DNA of 64,000 nucleotides from Saprospiraceae bacterium (GTDB taxonomy: Bacteria; Bacteroidota; Bacteroidia; Chitinophagales; Saprospiraceae): positions 62,001 through 126,000 of the forward strand of contig JADKFC010000010.1 in NCBI GenBank assembly GCA_016717655.1, in the 5' to 3' direction. Both the position numbers and the translations under genes were made by a program. Of this stretch, positions 8,203 to 17,586 are shown piece by piece. Every line of letters begins with the position of its first letter. Positions within the stretch are counted from its first letter, which is position 1. The notes under the pieces are model-generated. The model was not told where the DNA came from. It ran no database searches and was given only the letters and a program-made list of their open reading frames with translations.

Positions 8203-9377
8203 CTATATCATGTCTTCGGCCTTGACCCACTTGTCGAAGTCTTTGTCAGACACATAACCCAGGGCCATGGCGGCTTGTTTGAGGGTCAGACCTTCTTTGT
8301 GGGCTTTTTTGGCTATCTCTGCAGCTTTGTAGTAACCAATCTTGGTATTTAAAGCTGTTACCAGCATGAGGCTGTTGTCGAGGTTTTGTTTGATGCGGGG
8401 CAGGTTGGCTTCGATGCCTACGGCGCAGTGCTCATCAAAACTCATACAGGCGTCGCCGATGAGGCGGGCCGACATCAGGAAGTTGTATATGATGACGGGC
8501 TTGAAGACGTTGAGCTCAAAGTGACCACTCATGCCGCCGATGTTGATGGCTACATCGTTGCCCATCACCTGTGCCATGGCCATGGTAAGGGGACAAAGGG
8601 GTGGCCGCTGAGTTTGACAATGTGTTTGGCCACCAGCACGTCGTAACCTTTGGGGGTATTGAGGCCGGTGCCTACGGCTGTACCACCGAGGGCCAGTTCA
8701 GAAAGATGTTTTAAGGTATTTTTGATCGCCACCATACAATGGTCTAGCTGGGATACATAGCCGCTCAGCTCCTGACCCAGGGTAAGTGGGGTAGCATCCA
8801 TAAAGTGGGTACGACCAATCTTCACCACGTTTTTGTATTGTTTGGCCTTCTCGTTAAGGGTGTCTCTTAGCTTTTGAATGCCGGGCAGGGTTACCTCTAC
8901 TACTGCTTTATAAGCCGCAATGTGCATGGCTGTAGGGAAGGTATCGTTGGATGACTGCGACTTATTCACATCGTCATTGGGATGGAGGTACTTTTGCTCG
9001 TCCATCAGCTTGCCTCCCTGCACCACGTGTCCTCTGTTGGCAATCACTTCGTTGAGGTTCATATTGGATTGCGTACCGCTACCCGTCTGCCATACCACCA
9101 ATGGAAACTGATCGTCGAGTTTGCCCTCCAGGATCTCATCACAAACCTGGCCTATGAGCTTGGCTTTTTTAGGATCCAATACCTTCAATTCTGCATTGGT
9201 AATGGCCGCCGCTTTTTTCAGTATGGCAAAGGCCCTGATGATCTCTACCGGCATCCTGTGGCCCCCTATTTTAAAGTTATCTGCTGAACGCTGTGTTTGG
9301 GCTCCCCAGTACTTATCGGCGGGTACGTTGACGATACCCATGGTATCTTTTTCTTTCCTGTATTTTACTTTAGACAT
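8203..9377 (-). pseudogene. fumC: Class II fumarase with internal deletion of the catalytic loop
   Basis: The N-terminal part (from ATG 9377, MSKVKYRKEKDTMG) carries the class II fumarase motifs QTGSGTQSNMNLNEV, PNDDVNKSQSSNDTFPTAMH and GRTHFMDATPLTLGQE, and runs to SGHPFV. The C-terminal part resumes in another frame at TMAMAQVMGNDVAINIGG and continues to the normal end. Compared with known fumarases (about 465 residues), about 74 residues are missing between these points, including the catalytic SS-loop GSSIMPGKVNP. The loss is not a multiple of three. Fumarase converts fumarate to malate in the TCA cycle. As it stands this gene could not make an active enzyme, so either another fumarase exists elsewhere or the assembly has dropped about 220 bases. 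Confidence 0.88.
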
Positions 9378-9392
9378 GGTTCTTATTTTTTG

Positions 9393-9400
9393 CAAAAATA
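9393..9400 (-). promoter_or_regulatory. Possible -7 box of the fumarase promoter
   Basis: On the minus strand TATTTTTG fits the Bacteroidota TAnnTTTG element 16 nt upstream of the ATG at 9377. No matching TTG box is seen at the usual distance. Confidence 0.4.
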
Positions 9401-9411
9401 AGAAAATGTTG

Positions 9412-9680
9412 TCGCTTCGCTGCGCTTTGCTCAAATGTATCGCTGCGCTCAAATGTTATCGCTGCGCTCAAGTGTTATCGCTTCGCTGCGCTTCGCTCAA
9501 ATGTTATCGCTTCGCTCAAGTGTTATCGCTTCGCTCAAATGTATCGCTTCGCTCAAATGTATCGCTTCGCTCAAATGTTATCGCTTCGCTCAAATGTATC
9601 GCTTCGCTCAAGTGTATCGCTTTCGAATTTTATTGATTAGCTGCGCTTATCTCAAATTTTCAATTCGCTCAAATGTTTGG
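9412..9680. repeat. Minisatellite of 17-18 bp units in the fumC-uvrA gap
   Basis: About eleven imperfect copies of the unit TATCGCTTCGCTCAAATG (with TGCGCT and AAGTG variants) in tandem, fading out toward 9680. The apparent open frames across it on the plus strand encode only SLRSNVIA-type periodic peptide and are artefacts. The array lies between two divergent genes. One further unit-like sequence occurs near 39093-39110. Confidence 0.9.
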
Positions 9681-9773
9681 AATTTTATTAATTAGTATTT
9701 ATCTCATTTTAAATGGCATTTTGAATACTTTGAACATTTGCAACATTTTCCTACCTTCGTCCATTCTATTAAC

Positions 9774-12605
9774 ATGAAAGACCGCTTTAGTTCAGAAGAG
9801 TACATTGAGGTGACCGGAGCCCGGGAAAACAACCTCAAAAATGTGAGTGTGAAGATTCCCCGCAATAAGATGGTGGTGATAACGGGACTGAGTGGCAGTG
9901 GTAAGTCATCACTGGCGTTTGATACCATTTATGCGGAGGGCCAGCGGCGGTACATGGAGACTTTTTCGGCTTATGCCCGGCAGTTTTTGGGTACGATGGA
10001 CAGGCCGGAGGTAGAAAAAATTGATGGGCTGAGTCCGGTGATTTCGATTGAACAAAAGACCACGGCCTGGAACCCCAGGTCTACGGTGGGCACTACCACA
10101 GAGATCTACGATTTTTTGCGATTGCTCTATGCCCGGATCGGGGATGCCTATTCCTACGAGACGGGAGAGAAGATGGTAAAATTTACCGAAGAGCAGATCC
10201 TGGAATTTATCAGCGAACACTATAAAGGAAAAAAAATATCTATCCTGGCACCCCTGGTAAGGGGTAGAAAAGGACATTACCGCGAACTTTTTGAACAGAC
10301 GCGCAAGAAGGGCTTTACCAAGGTAAGGGTAGATGGGGTAGTGGTGGACATTGAAGCCAATATGCAGGTGGATCGTTTTAAGACCCACGATATAGAGGTG
10401 GTCATCGATAGGCTCAGGGCCGATGATGACAAACAGCCGCGCATTGCCGCATCGGTGGCTACGGCCTTCCGCATGGGCAATGAGCTGATTTTTATCGTCG
10501 ATGACGATACGGGAGAGGTAAAGACCTTTAGTAAAAAACTGGTGGATCCGGTTTCGGGTATATCGTATGAAGAGCCATCACCCAATAGTTTTTCCTTTAA
10601 CTCACCTTACGGTACCTGTCCAGAATGTAAGGGCCTGGGAGAGGTGTTTCAGGTCAATTACGACAAGGTAATTCCCGATGACAGCAAGTCGATCAACGAA
10701 GAAGGCATCCGACCCTTTGGTCCGGTAAGGGACAATACCACCTTCGACCAGCTGAGAGACATTGCCAAAAGATTTAAATTTACTTTTTCTACCCCGGTCA
10801 AAGACATGCCCAAAAAAGCACTGGAATTGATCTTGTACGGCGGTGAATCGACCGGTAAAAAAGCCTACCAGTACGTCATCCACGACTTTGTTTACGACCT
10901 AGGCACCGAAGGGCTTTTCAACATGCTCAAGCGGTGGTACGAAGATACCAGCTCAGAACGCATCCGCGCCTGGGCCGAAGAATTTATGGAAATTGCCAAG
11001 TGTTCCGGCTGCGGGGGTTATCGCCTGCGCAAGGAGTCGCTGCACTTTAAGCTCAACGAAAAACACATCGGTGAGCTGGCACAGATGGACATTGCTACCC
11101 TCTATGAGTGGATAGGCACCTTAGAAAAAAAGCTCACCAAAAAACAATGGGCCATTGGCCAGGAGGTCATCAAAGAAATTAAACTCCGCCTTGGCTTTTT
11201 GTTGCAGGTAGGACTCGACTACCTCTCTATCGACCGACCCACAAGGACACTTTCGGGAGGTGAGTCGCAGCGCAGCAGGTTGGCCACCCAGATTGGCTCA
11301 CAGCTAACAGGCATCACCTACATCCTGGATGAGCCCAGCATCGGCCTACATCAAAGGGACAACCAGCGACTGATCGAAGCCCTCAAAGACCTCACCACCA
11401 TTGGCAATACCGTGCTGGTGGTAGAGCACGACAAAGACATCATGCTGGCCTCTGACTACCTCATCGATCTGGGGCCGGGAGCGGGCAGCCATGGTGGCGA
11501 CATCATCAACCAGGGCACGCCCAAAGAGTTTATCAAAAAAGGTGGCATCACGGCTGATTACCTGAGCAACCGACAATCCATAGCCGTACCCACTTCCCGC
11601 AGAGCCGGCAATGGAAAATTTTTAGAGCTAAAAGGAGCTACCGGCCACAACCTCCAAACGGTAGATATTTCCATCCCCCTGGGCACCCTCATTTGTGTTT
11701 CAGGCGTATCGGGCAGCGGCAAGTCGTCGCTCATCAACGAGACCCTCTATCCCATTTTGAGGCAGTATTTTTACAACAGCGCCAAAAAACCCCTTCCCTA
11801 CAAATCCATCAAGGGCATCGAACACATAGACAAGGTCATCGACATCGATCAATCGCCCATTGGTCGCACCCCGAGGTCCAATCCCGTGACCTACACCGGT
11901 GTTTTTGACGACATCAGAAAATTGTTTGCCGACCACCCCGAGGCCAGGATCCGGGGCTATAAGCCGGGCCGCTTTTCATTTAATGTAAAGGGCGGAAGAT
12001 GCGAAACCTGCGAAGGTGCCGGCAAAAAAGTAATCGAGATGAACTTTCTGCCCGATGTGATGGTAGACTGCGAAGCATGCAATGGCAGGCGCTACAACCG
12101 CGAGACCCTGGAAATCCTGTACAAGGGCAAGTCGATCTCCGACGTACTTGAGATGAACGTAGAAGACGCCGTCACCTTCTTCCAGCACATACCTGCCATC
12201 TACCGCAAGATGCATACCCTCAATGATGTGGGTCTGGGCTACATCACCCTGGGCCAGCAGGCTACTACCTTATCCGGAGGTGAAGCCCAGCGCGTAAAAC
12301 TGGCAGAGGAGCTCTCCAAAAAAGACACTGGCAATACCCTGTACATCTTAGACGAGCCCACCACCGGCCTCCACTTCCAGGACATCCAGCACCTGCTCGA
12401 CGTGATCCACAAATTGGTAGACAAGGGCAACACCGTCATGATCATCGAACATAACCTCGACGTGATCAAGATGGCCGATTACATCATTGATGTAGGCCCT
12501 GAAGGCGGCAGCGGCGGCGGCACGATATTGTTTCAAGGCACACCTGAGGACTTGGTGAAGGTGAAGAAGAGCCATACGGCGAGGTTTTTGAAGGGGGAGT
12601 TGTGA
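9774..12605 (+). CDS. uvrA: Excinuclease ABC subunit A
   Basis: 943 residues from the ATG at 9774; the longer frame from 9738 adds a non-conserved leader. UvrA is the damage-sensing ATPase of nucleotide excision repair and acts in the cytoplasm with UvrB. Two ABC modules are visible: Walker A GLSGSGKSSLAFDTIYAEGQ near residue 34 and GVSGSGKSSLINETL near 640. Both signature motifs (LSGGESQRSRLATQ and LSGGEAQRVKLAEEL) and both Walker B regions (YILDEPSIGLH, YILDEPTTGLH) are present, as are zinc-binding CxxC pairs (CPEC, CETC...CEAC). Length is normal. A weak promoter (TTG at 9730, TACCTTCG at 9752) lies just upstream. Confidence 0.97.
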   Translation: MKDRFSSEEYIEVTGARENNLKNVSVKIPRNKMVVITGLSGSGKSSLAFDTIYAEGQRRYMETFSAYARQFLGTMDRPEVEKIDGLSPVISIEQKTTAWNPRSTVGTTTEIYDFLRLLYARIGDAYSYETGEKMVKFTEEQILEFISEHYKGKKISILAPLVRGRKGHYRELFEQTRKKGFTKVRVDGVVVDIEANMQVDRFKTHDIEVVIDRLRADDDKQPRIAASVATAFRMGNELIFIVDDDTGEVKTFSKKLVDPVSGISYEEPSPNSFSFNSPYGTCPECKGLGEVFQVNYDKVIPDDSKSINEEGIRPFGPVRDNTTFDQLRDIAKRFKFTFSTPVKDMPKKALELILYGGESTGKKAYQYVIHDFVYDLGTEGLFNMLKRWYEDTSSERIRAWAEEFMEIAKCSGCGGYRLRKESLHFKLNEKHIGELAQMDIATLYEWIGTLEKKLTKKQWAIGQEVIKEIKLRLGFLLQVGLDYLSIDRPTRTLSGGESQRSRLATQIGSQLTGITYILDEPSIGLHQRDNQRLIEALKDLTTIGNTVLVVEHDKDIMLASDYLIDLGPGAGSHGGDIINQGTPKEFIKKGGITADYLSNRQSIAVPTSRRAGNGKFLELKGATGHNLQTVDISIPLGTLICVSGVSGSGKSSLINETLYPILRQYFYNSAKKPLPYKSIKGIEHIDKVIDIDQSPIGRTPRSNPVTYTGVFDDIRKLFADHPEARIRGYKPGRFSFNVKGGRCETCEGAGKKVIEMNFLPDVMVDCEACNGRRYNRETLEILYKGKSISDVLEMNVEDAVTFFQHIPAIYRKMHTLNDVGLGYITLGQQATTLSGGEAQRVKLAEELSKKDTGNTLYILDEPTTGLHFQDIQHLLDVIHKLVDKGNTVMIIEHNLDVIKMADYIIDVGPEGGSGGGTILFQGTPEDLVKVKKSHTARFLKGEL

Positions 12606-12899
12606 GGATTCAATTACGAATTATGGATTAAAAATTACGAATTTAGGGGGCAATTTCGAATTAGGGATTCAATTACGGATTACGAATTTAGAATTACGGA
12701 TTGAGAATTCAATTACGGATTAAGGATTGTGCGTTGTGCGTGCATAAAATAGGTTGCAATAAAAGTCAATCATAATGGCAAAAAGAGATAAAAATGAAAT
12801 GTTTGACCTATAAAAACAAGCTTTTATCTTAGATGAAAATTCAAAAAAGTCTGTAATTTGTGTTCTTTAACCGATCAAATTAATAAAATTTAAGTATTT
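12606..12899. repeat. Degenerate short repeats after uvrA
   Basis: From 12606 to about 12735 the sequence is a worn array of AATTACGAATT and ATTCAATTACGGATT units. The rest, to 12899, is AT-rich with no gene. It marks the border between conserved uvrA and the restriction-modification remnant. Confidence 0.65.
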
Positions 12900-13319
12900 G
12901 TGAATCAAAACCCTGAACAAATAGCACGTGATCATATCGACAAGCTTTTGCTTGAATGTGGTTGGCATATTCAGGATAGGGCAAAAATCAAACTTAGTGC
13001 GGGACAGGGCATTGCAGTTAGGGAATATCTAACAGATGTTGGACCGGCTGACTATGTTTTGTTCGTGGATAAAAAACCAGTTGGAGTGGTTGAAGCTAAA
13101 AAGAAGGAGGCTGCTATCAACTTGGTCACTGAGACAATACTACAAATTGATTGGCTTCATTTGATTAAGGATTATGTAGCCAAAAGTTTTTATATAGACA
13201 GAGATGGTTTTGACCTATGTCTTTTTATTTCCAAAGGTGGTCTAACTAAAATGCGGAACCTGTTCGGTGGAAAAACGGACGTAATAATTCGTATATTAAA
13301 TAAGGCTCTAGCGGCATAA
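12900..13319 (+). pseudogene. Type I restriction HsdR reduced to its two ends (mini-HsdR)
   Basis: 139 residues from a GTG at 12900. Residues 1-80 match the N-terminal endonuclease region of HsdR: PEQIARDHIDKLLLECGW, then AVREYLTDVGPADYVLFVD and GVVEAKK. These carry a PD-(D/E)xK pattern, Asp in ADY and the ExK in EAK. From about residue 85 the sequence is the far C-terminal tail of HsdR (WLHLIKDYVAKSFYIDRDGF, GGLTKMRNLFGGKTD, ILNKALAA). The DEAD helicase/translocase core of some 600-900 residues is missing, yet the join is in frame. Type I restriction needs that motor, so normal restriction is not possible. The short ORF could still make a folded nuclease domain. The next gene starts 11 nt downstream. 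Confidence 0.75.
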
Positions 13320-13330
13320 ATATTTGAGAA

Positions 13331-14791
13331 ATGATTAAAAATTGGATTTCAAGAGCCTTTGCCTTATTAGATAGTAGTTTATCAAAAATTCCAATAGAGT
13401 TAAACGAATTGGATTGGAAGGAAAATATTTCTCCAAATCCAAATAAGTTAGCACAACACATGTCAGCTTTTGCTAATTACCCTGGAGGGGGTTTTATAGT
13501 CTTTGGAATTAATGATAAAACTAGTCAGTTAATTGGAATTGACAGAGACAATGCTAACAAAATTGTTGAACAATTGAGCTCCGTTGGAAGAGACAGCTTA
13601 GAACCTGGAGTAGCTATAGACCATAGTGTTGAAGAGTTTAAGGGGCATTATTTACTTTTTATATACATAAAAGAAAGTTCGATAAAGCCAGTTTACTTAA
13701 AGAATAAAACTATTGAAGATTGCTATATTCGATCTGGAGGCTGCACACGCAAAGCTTCGCGACATGATTTAGGGGGATTGATGCTAAATAGTAAAACTCC
13801 AAATTTTGAAGAACTTCATGCGACTAAACTATTGAATGAAACACAAGTCTTATCATTATTGGGCTATAGAGAATTGTTTGATTTGTTAAAAAAACCAGTT
13901 CCGTCTAGTGTGCCTGAAATTATTTATGTTTTAAAAAACGAACGAATCTTAGTTGATGAAAGTGCTGGTTTTTATATTACAAAATTTGGTGCATTGTCTG
14001 CTGCCTTAAATCTAAATGATTTTGATAGTTTGTCCAGAAAAGCGATCAGAGTAATACGATATAAGGGGTTAAACAAAAATGAGACTATCCGGGAATTTCC
14101 AGGGTCTAAAGGATATGCTATAGGATTTGAAGGTCTTATTACTTTTGTTAAACAAATGCTACCAGGAAGTGAAATAATCAAATCTGCCTTCCGTGCTGAA
14201 CAGTCAATTTTTCCTGAAATTGCATTAAGAGAATTATTTGCAAATGCATTGATACATCAAGATTTTACCATAAAGGGAGCCGGGCCTTTAATCGAAATTT
14301 TTGATGACAGGTTAACCATAACCAATCCAGGTAAGTTACTGCCATCAAAACAATTAGACCGAATTATTGGTACTACTCCTGAAAGTAGAAATGAAATTTT
14401 GGCTTCTTCTTTTAGAAGATTCGGTATTTGTGAGGAACGTGGATCTGGCTTTACCAAAATAATTTCTGCTATTGAGCTTTTCGGACTTCCTCCATTAAAA
14501 GTGGAAGAATTGGAGAATGCATTCAGAGCTACTTTGTATATGCCAAAACCTTTTGCTAAGCTTTCAGAAAATGAACGAATAGAAGCTTGTTACCAACACA
14601 GCATTATTCAGTATTTAAGCAGTGGTGCTATGAATAATACTTCTTTACGAGAACGTTTTAAGATGAGTGAGAGGCAAAGGCCTCAGATTTCACTGGTCAT
14701 CAAAAACACCTTAGCTGTTGGAAAAATTAAACTAAAAGATCCTGACAACAATTCAACAAAATTTGTAGAATATGTGCCATATTGGGCATAA
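13331..14791 (+). CDS. AlbA_2-domain ATPase-like regulator, type I RM-associated
   Basis: 486 residues. The N-terminal third is an AlbA_2 (Schlafen-like) nucleic-acid-binding domain: ELDWKENISPNPNKLAQHMSAFANYPGGGFIVFGI, typical E-x-K-E and GG(F/Y)(I/L)xxGI motifs. The C-terminal half has a GHKL/HATPase_c_4 domain (ALRELFANALIHQDF, LTITNPGKL, FRRFGICEERGSGFTKI). Proteins with this layout are often encoded inside type I restriction-modification loci and are described loosely as RecG-related or transcriptional regulators. The 11-nt gap to the HsdR remnant supports that setting. Low GC fits its neighbours at 12.9-15.1 kb and suggests horizontal origin. Confidence 0.8.
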   Translation: MIKNWISRAFALLDSSLSKIPIELNELDWKENISPNPNKLAQHMSAFANYPGGGFIVFGINDKTSQLIGIDRDNANKIVEQLSSVGRDSLEPGVAIDHSVEEFKGHYLLFIYIKESSIKPVYLKNKTIEDCYIRSGGCTRKASRHDLGGLMLNSKTPNFEELHATKLLNETQVLSLLGYRELFDLLKKPVPSSVPEIIYVLKNERILVDESAGFYITKFGALSAALNLNDFDSLSRKAIRVIRYKGLNKNETIREFPGSKGYAIGFEGLITFVKQMLPGSEIIKSAFRAEQSIFPEIALRELFANALIHQDFTIKGAGPLIEIFDDRLTITNPGKLLPSKQLDRIIGTTPESRNEILASSFRRFGICEERGSGFTKIISAIELFGLPPLKVEELENAFRATLYMPKPFAKLSENERIEACYQHSIIQYLSSGAMNNTSLRERFKMSERQRPQISLVIKNTLAVGKIKLKDPDNNSTKFVEYVPYWA

Positions 14792-14800
14792 TTTTTCCTT

Positions 14801-15000
14801 CATTAGAAAAACGACACATAATGCAATCAACTGATTATCAGGCACTTTTTGCTTCATTAGAAAAACGACAAACATTGTTTGCACTGTGTAGGATACACAA
14901 TTTTCTTCTTTAATTAGAAAAACGACATCTGGTTCAAGTTATTGATTATCAAATGCTTTTTGCTTTATTGTAAAAATGACACAACAAACTCTAAACGGGT
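14801..15000. repeat. Degenerate tandem repeat, ATTAGAAAAACGACA core
   Basis: Four spaced copies of a core like TTCATTAGAAAAACGACA (the fourth worn to TTATTGTAAAAATGACA) at intervals of about 50-60 nt. Units one and three also share a TTGATTATCA...GCTTTTTGC tail. It is too irregular for CRISPR. It lies between the AlbA_2 gene and the next remnant and may be a decayed intergenic element. Confidence 0.6.
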
Positions 15001-15008
15001 TATAGGAT

Positions 15009-15131
15009 AATTCCATAGCAGATCTAGATAACCTTCCCGACCCTTATATATAGGCAGCAGAAATCATTGAAAATTTGGAAGCAGGATTAGAGAGTTTTAA
15101 AACCATTGTAGCGGCATTGAATAAGAAATAA
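15009..15131 (+). pseudogene. C-terminal fragment of a type I RM subunit
   Basis: This frame reads IADLDNLPDPYI, a TAG, then AAEIIENLEAGLESFKTI and ends VAALNKK-stop. The pattern (LPxPxxIAxEIxExLExAL) is the C-terminal tail seen in type I restriction-modification proteins; I cannot decide between M and R subunits. With the mini-HsdR upstream it shows that a type I locus once occupied 12.9-15.1 kb. No methyltransferase NPPF motif and no HsdS remain. Confidence 0.5.
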
Positions 15132-15302
15132 GGCCAGGCAAATAGTTAATTTATGCTAATAAAAATAGTTGATGTTGATTTAGATTTTTATTAAATCACC
15201 ATACCATTGTTAGGATTAGCTTCTTGTTTCAATAAAAACAATGAGGTAAAATCCATTTTAAATGGTCAAGTTGGAGGTAAATATCTTAAATGCCTCCACC
15301 CA

Positions 15303-16714
15303 TCACCCCACCCCTCCTCTCAAATCCAACACATAAAAGAAGTAATCCTCTGATTTGAAGTTTTCGTCGGTGAAGGTTTTCCAGAGTTTGAGCATGGGAA
15401 AGCGGCGGTCTTCGATGGGTTTGTTGCTTACGATGATGAGGCCGGTTACTTTTTTGTAGCGGGCAAAAAGGATGAGTTCGGTTTGGGTGGGGACGTACAC
15501 TTTTTGGAGCCAGTGGAAGTAGGTAAAGGGGGTACCGGTGGGCAGCTCGTACATTTTGCGGCTGGCGTAGGCGGCAGCGGCGGCGGTTTCAAATTTATTG
15601 AGGGATACGATGGGTACGTTTTCGGGTATCTTTTCGGTGATGAAGGCACCGGCGACTTTGGCGTTGGAGAAGGGTAGCTTGATGTCTGGCTGATGGCTTT
15701 GAGGTTGTGCAGGATGGGGGGCAGGCAAAGGATGACAATAGCAAAGGTTTGCCAGCGGGCGGGGATGGAGGCCTGGCACTGTAGCAAACGCAACAACATA
15801 AAAAGCACAAACAGCATGCCCCATTGGCGTACGCCTCCGTTGAAGATGAGGGTGCTAAAGAGTACAAAGCCGGCGGCGGCTAGCAGCCAGGTGATTTGTA
15901 ATTTTTTATTGCCCGCAAAGAGGTAGGTGGTAAGTCCGAGGGCTACGAGGCCAAGCAGGGTGCCCAGGGCGGAGTAGCCACCAAAGGAGGTATCGGTGAA
16001 TAAGCCGATGCCAAAGGTATTGCCCAGCATGCCCTGGAAGGCGAGCTGGAGTTTTTCAAAAGAGAAGCCCCCTTGTACATAGGCGCGACTGAAGTCGTCT
16101 TCGTTGCCGCGGGGATAGACGGAGATCACAAAGGCCAGTAAGCCGGCTCCGAGGGCGATAGAGTTGGTTTTGTGTCTTTGCCAGCCTTCTTGCCAGACGA
16201 GGTAAAACATCATCACCAGGGCCATGAGGGTGCCGTACACCTCGGTTTGGCAGAGCAGAAACAAGGCTGCTGCCATGGCATAGGTCTTTTGTTTGGGCAA
16301 TGAGTGGATAAAAAACAGGGCGGTAAGAATGACCAGGATATAACCTCGATTAACAATGCCGTATTCAAAAAAAAGGAAGTAGGTAAGAGCCAGAGCCAGC
16401 TTTTCTGCAAGGTGGAGGCTTTGATTTCTGAACAATAAAAAGGTACTCACCGAAAGGGCTGCCATGTGGGCCAGGCCCAGGAGGAGGTCTTCTCTAACTA
16501 CCGAAGCCAAAAGGGTCCAGGGCTTGAGGTAGAGGTACCACAAGGCGGGGTGGCCTTCGTAGTTGAGAAAGCCAAAGAGCTGCGACAGCGACATGTCTCT
16601 GGCTACCAGCCATGCCTGCCATTCGTCTTTCCAGAGTTCGTGAAACTGAAACTTGATGACGGCAGCGGCAATCAGCAGCGCAAGGGGTAAGAGGTCCTGT
16701 CGGTTGAATTTCAA
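15303..16714 (-). pseudogene. Polytopic membrane protein, glycosyltransferase family 39-like, frameshifted
   Basis: From ATG 16714 the first 340 residues contain at least eight hydrophobic helices. The N-terminal loop HELWKDEWQAWLVARDMSL and NYEGHPALWYLYLKP resemble the DE-containing first loop of GT-C (PMT/ArnT-like) glycosyltransferases that use lipid-linked sugars. After LHNLKAISQ the frame shifts near 15681-15697. It continues in the other frame as PDIKLPFSNAKVAGAFITEK to the stop at 15303, giving about 470 residues if repaired. The shift could be a real mutation or a sequencing error. No operon partner is apparent. Confidence 0.7.
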
Positions 16715-16860
16715 GGCAGTAGATTTTCAGGGTAAAGATAGGCATTGTATTATTTTCGACTCGACCCATGACAGGGTAAAATGTAAATCATAGTTAATAT
16801 TTCATTAAATGACTACAGACACCTAACTCAAGCCAAAAACTTGCGTTATTTGTATAAAAA

Positions 16861-17586
16861 ATGAAGATGAAAAAATACTTTTTCCTGGCCTTCCTGGCTT
16901 TTGGTGTAATGACCGCTCAGGCACAGTTTGGCAAGATTCTGGACAAGGCTAAAAAAGATGCGAAGGCCATGACCGGTCAGGGCGATGACAATACCGGACT
17001 GGGACTCAAAGAGGCCCTCAACAAGGGGGTAGAGTCGGCCGTAAACCAGCTGTCTGTAAAAGATGGTTTTTTTGGCAGTCCTTATAAAGTGCTGATCCCC
17101 GAAGATGCACAAAAGGTGATCAATGTAGTGAAAAAGGTACCCGGCTTTGAAGATACCGAGACCAAACTCATAGCCAAAATGAATGAAGCGGCAGAGATAG
17201 CCGTAAAAAAAGCCACCCCTATTTTTGTAGACGCCATCAAGGGCATGACCATCAAAGATGCCTCTGCCATTTTGTTTGGCAATAAAGATGCCGCTACCCG
17301 TTATTTGGAGAGCAGCTCAAGGGCATCACTGTACGCTACCTTCCTACCCGTGATCCAGGCCAGCCTCGATGAGGTAAATGCCAGGAGCTACTGGAAAACG
17401 GTGGTAGATGCCTATAATAAAATTCCTTTCCAGAAAAAATTGAATCCTCAGTTGGATGACCACGTCAACAACAAGGCCCTGGATGGTTTGTTTTCTTTGA
17501 TTCAGGTAAAAGAAGAAGGCATCCGTACGGATGTAGGCCAGCGCACCAGTCCGCTGTTGCAAGAGGTGTTTGGGAAACTGAAGTAG
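16861..17586 (+). CDS. DUF4197 secreted protein
   Basis: 241 residues with signal peptide (MKMKKYFFLAFLAFGVMTAQAQ). The body matches DUF4197: GLKEALNKGVESAVNQLS, FFGSPYKVLIPEDAQKV, then an amphipathic-helix region (KMNEAAEIAVKKATPIFVDAI, MTIKDASAILFG) and DDHVNNKALDGLF. The family is widespread in Bacteroidota and Proteobacteria and presumed periplasmic; its function is unknown. It stands alone between a frameshifted membrane protein and a repeat region. Confidence 0.9.
   Translation: MKMKKYFFLAFLAFGVMTAQAQFGKILDKAKKDAKAMTGQGDDNTGLGLKEALNKGVESAVNQLSVKDGFFGSPYKVLIPEDAQKVINVVKKVPGFEDTETKLIAKMNEAAEIAVKKATPIFVDAIKGMTIKDASAILFGNKDAATRYLESSSRASLYATFLPVIQASLDEVNARSYWKTVVDAYNKIPFQKKLNPQLDDHVNNKALDGLFSLIQVKEEGIRTDVGQRTSPLLQEVFGKLK

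Noticed and set aside
9121..9636. Long plus-strand open frame with periodic SLRSNVIA peptide
   Set aside because: It runs antisense to fumarase and then through the minisatellite; the peptide is only a translation of the repeat unit.
14801..15000. Possible CRISPR remnant
   Set aside because: The core is uneven and only four copies exist; units one and three share much of their supposed spacer.
15200..15302. Possible lipoprotein start (GLASCFNKNNEV) next to the membrane-protein gene
   Set aside because: Only about 35 codons, no start codon with context, and it runs into the end of the opposite-strand gene. It may be a fragment but I cannot support it.
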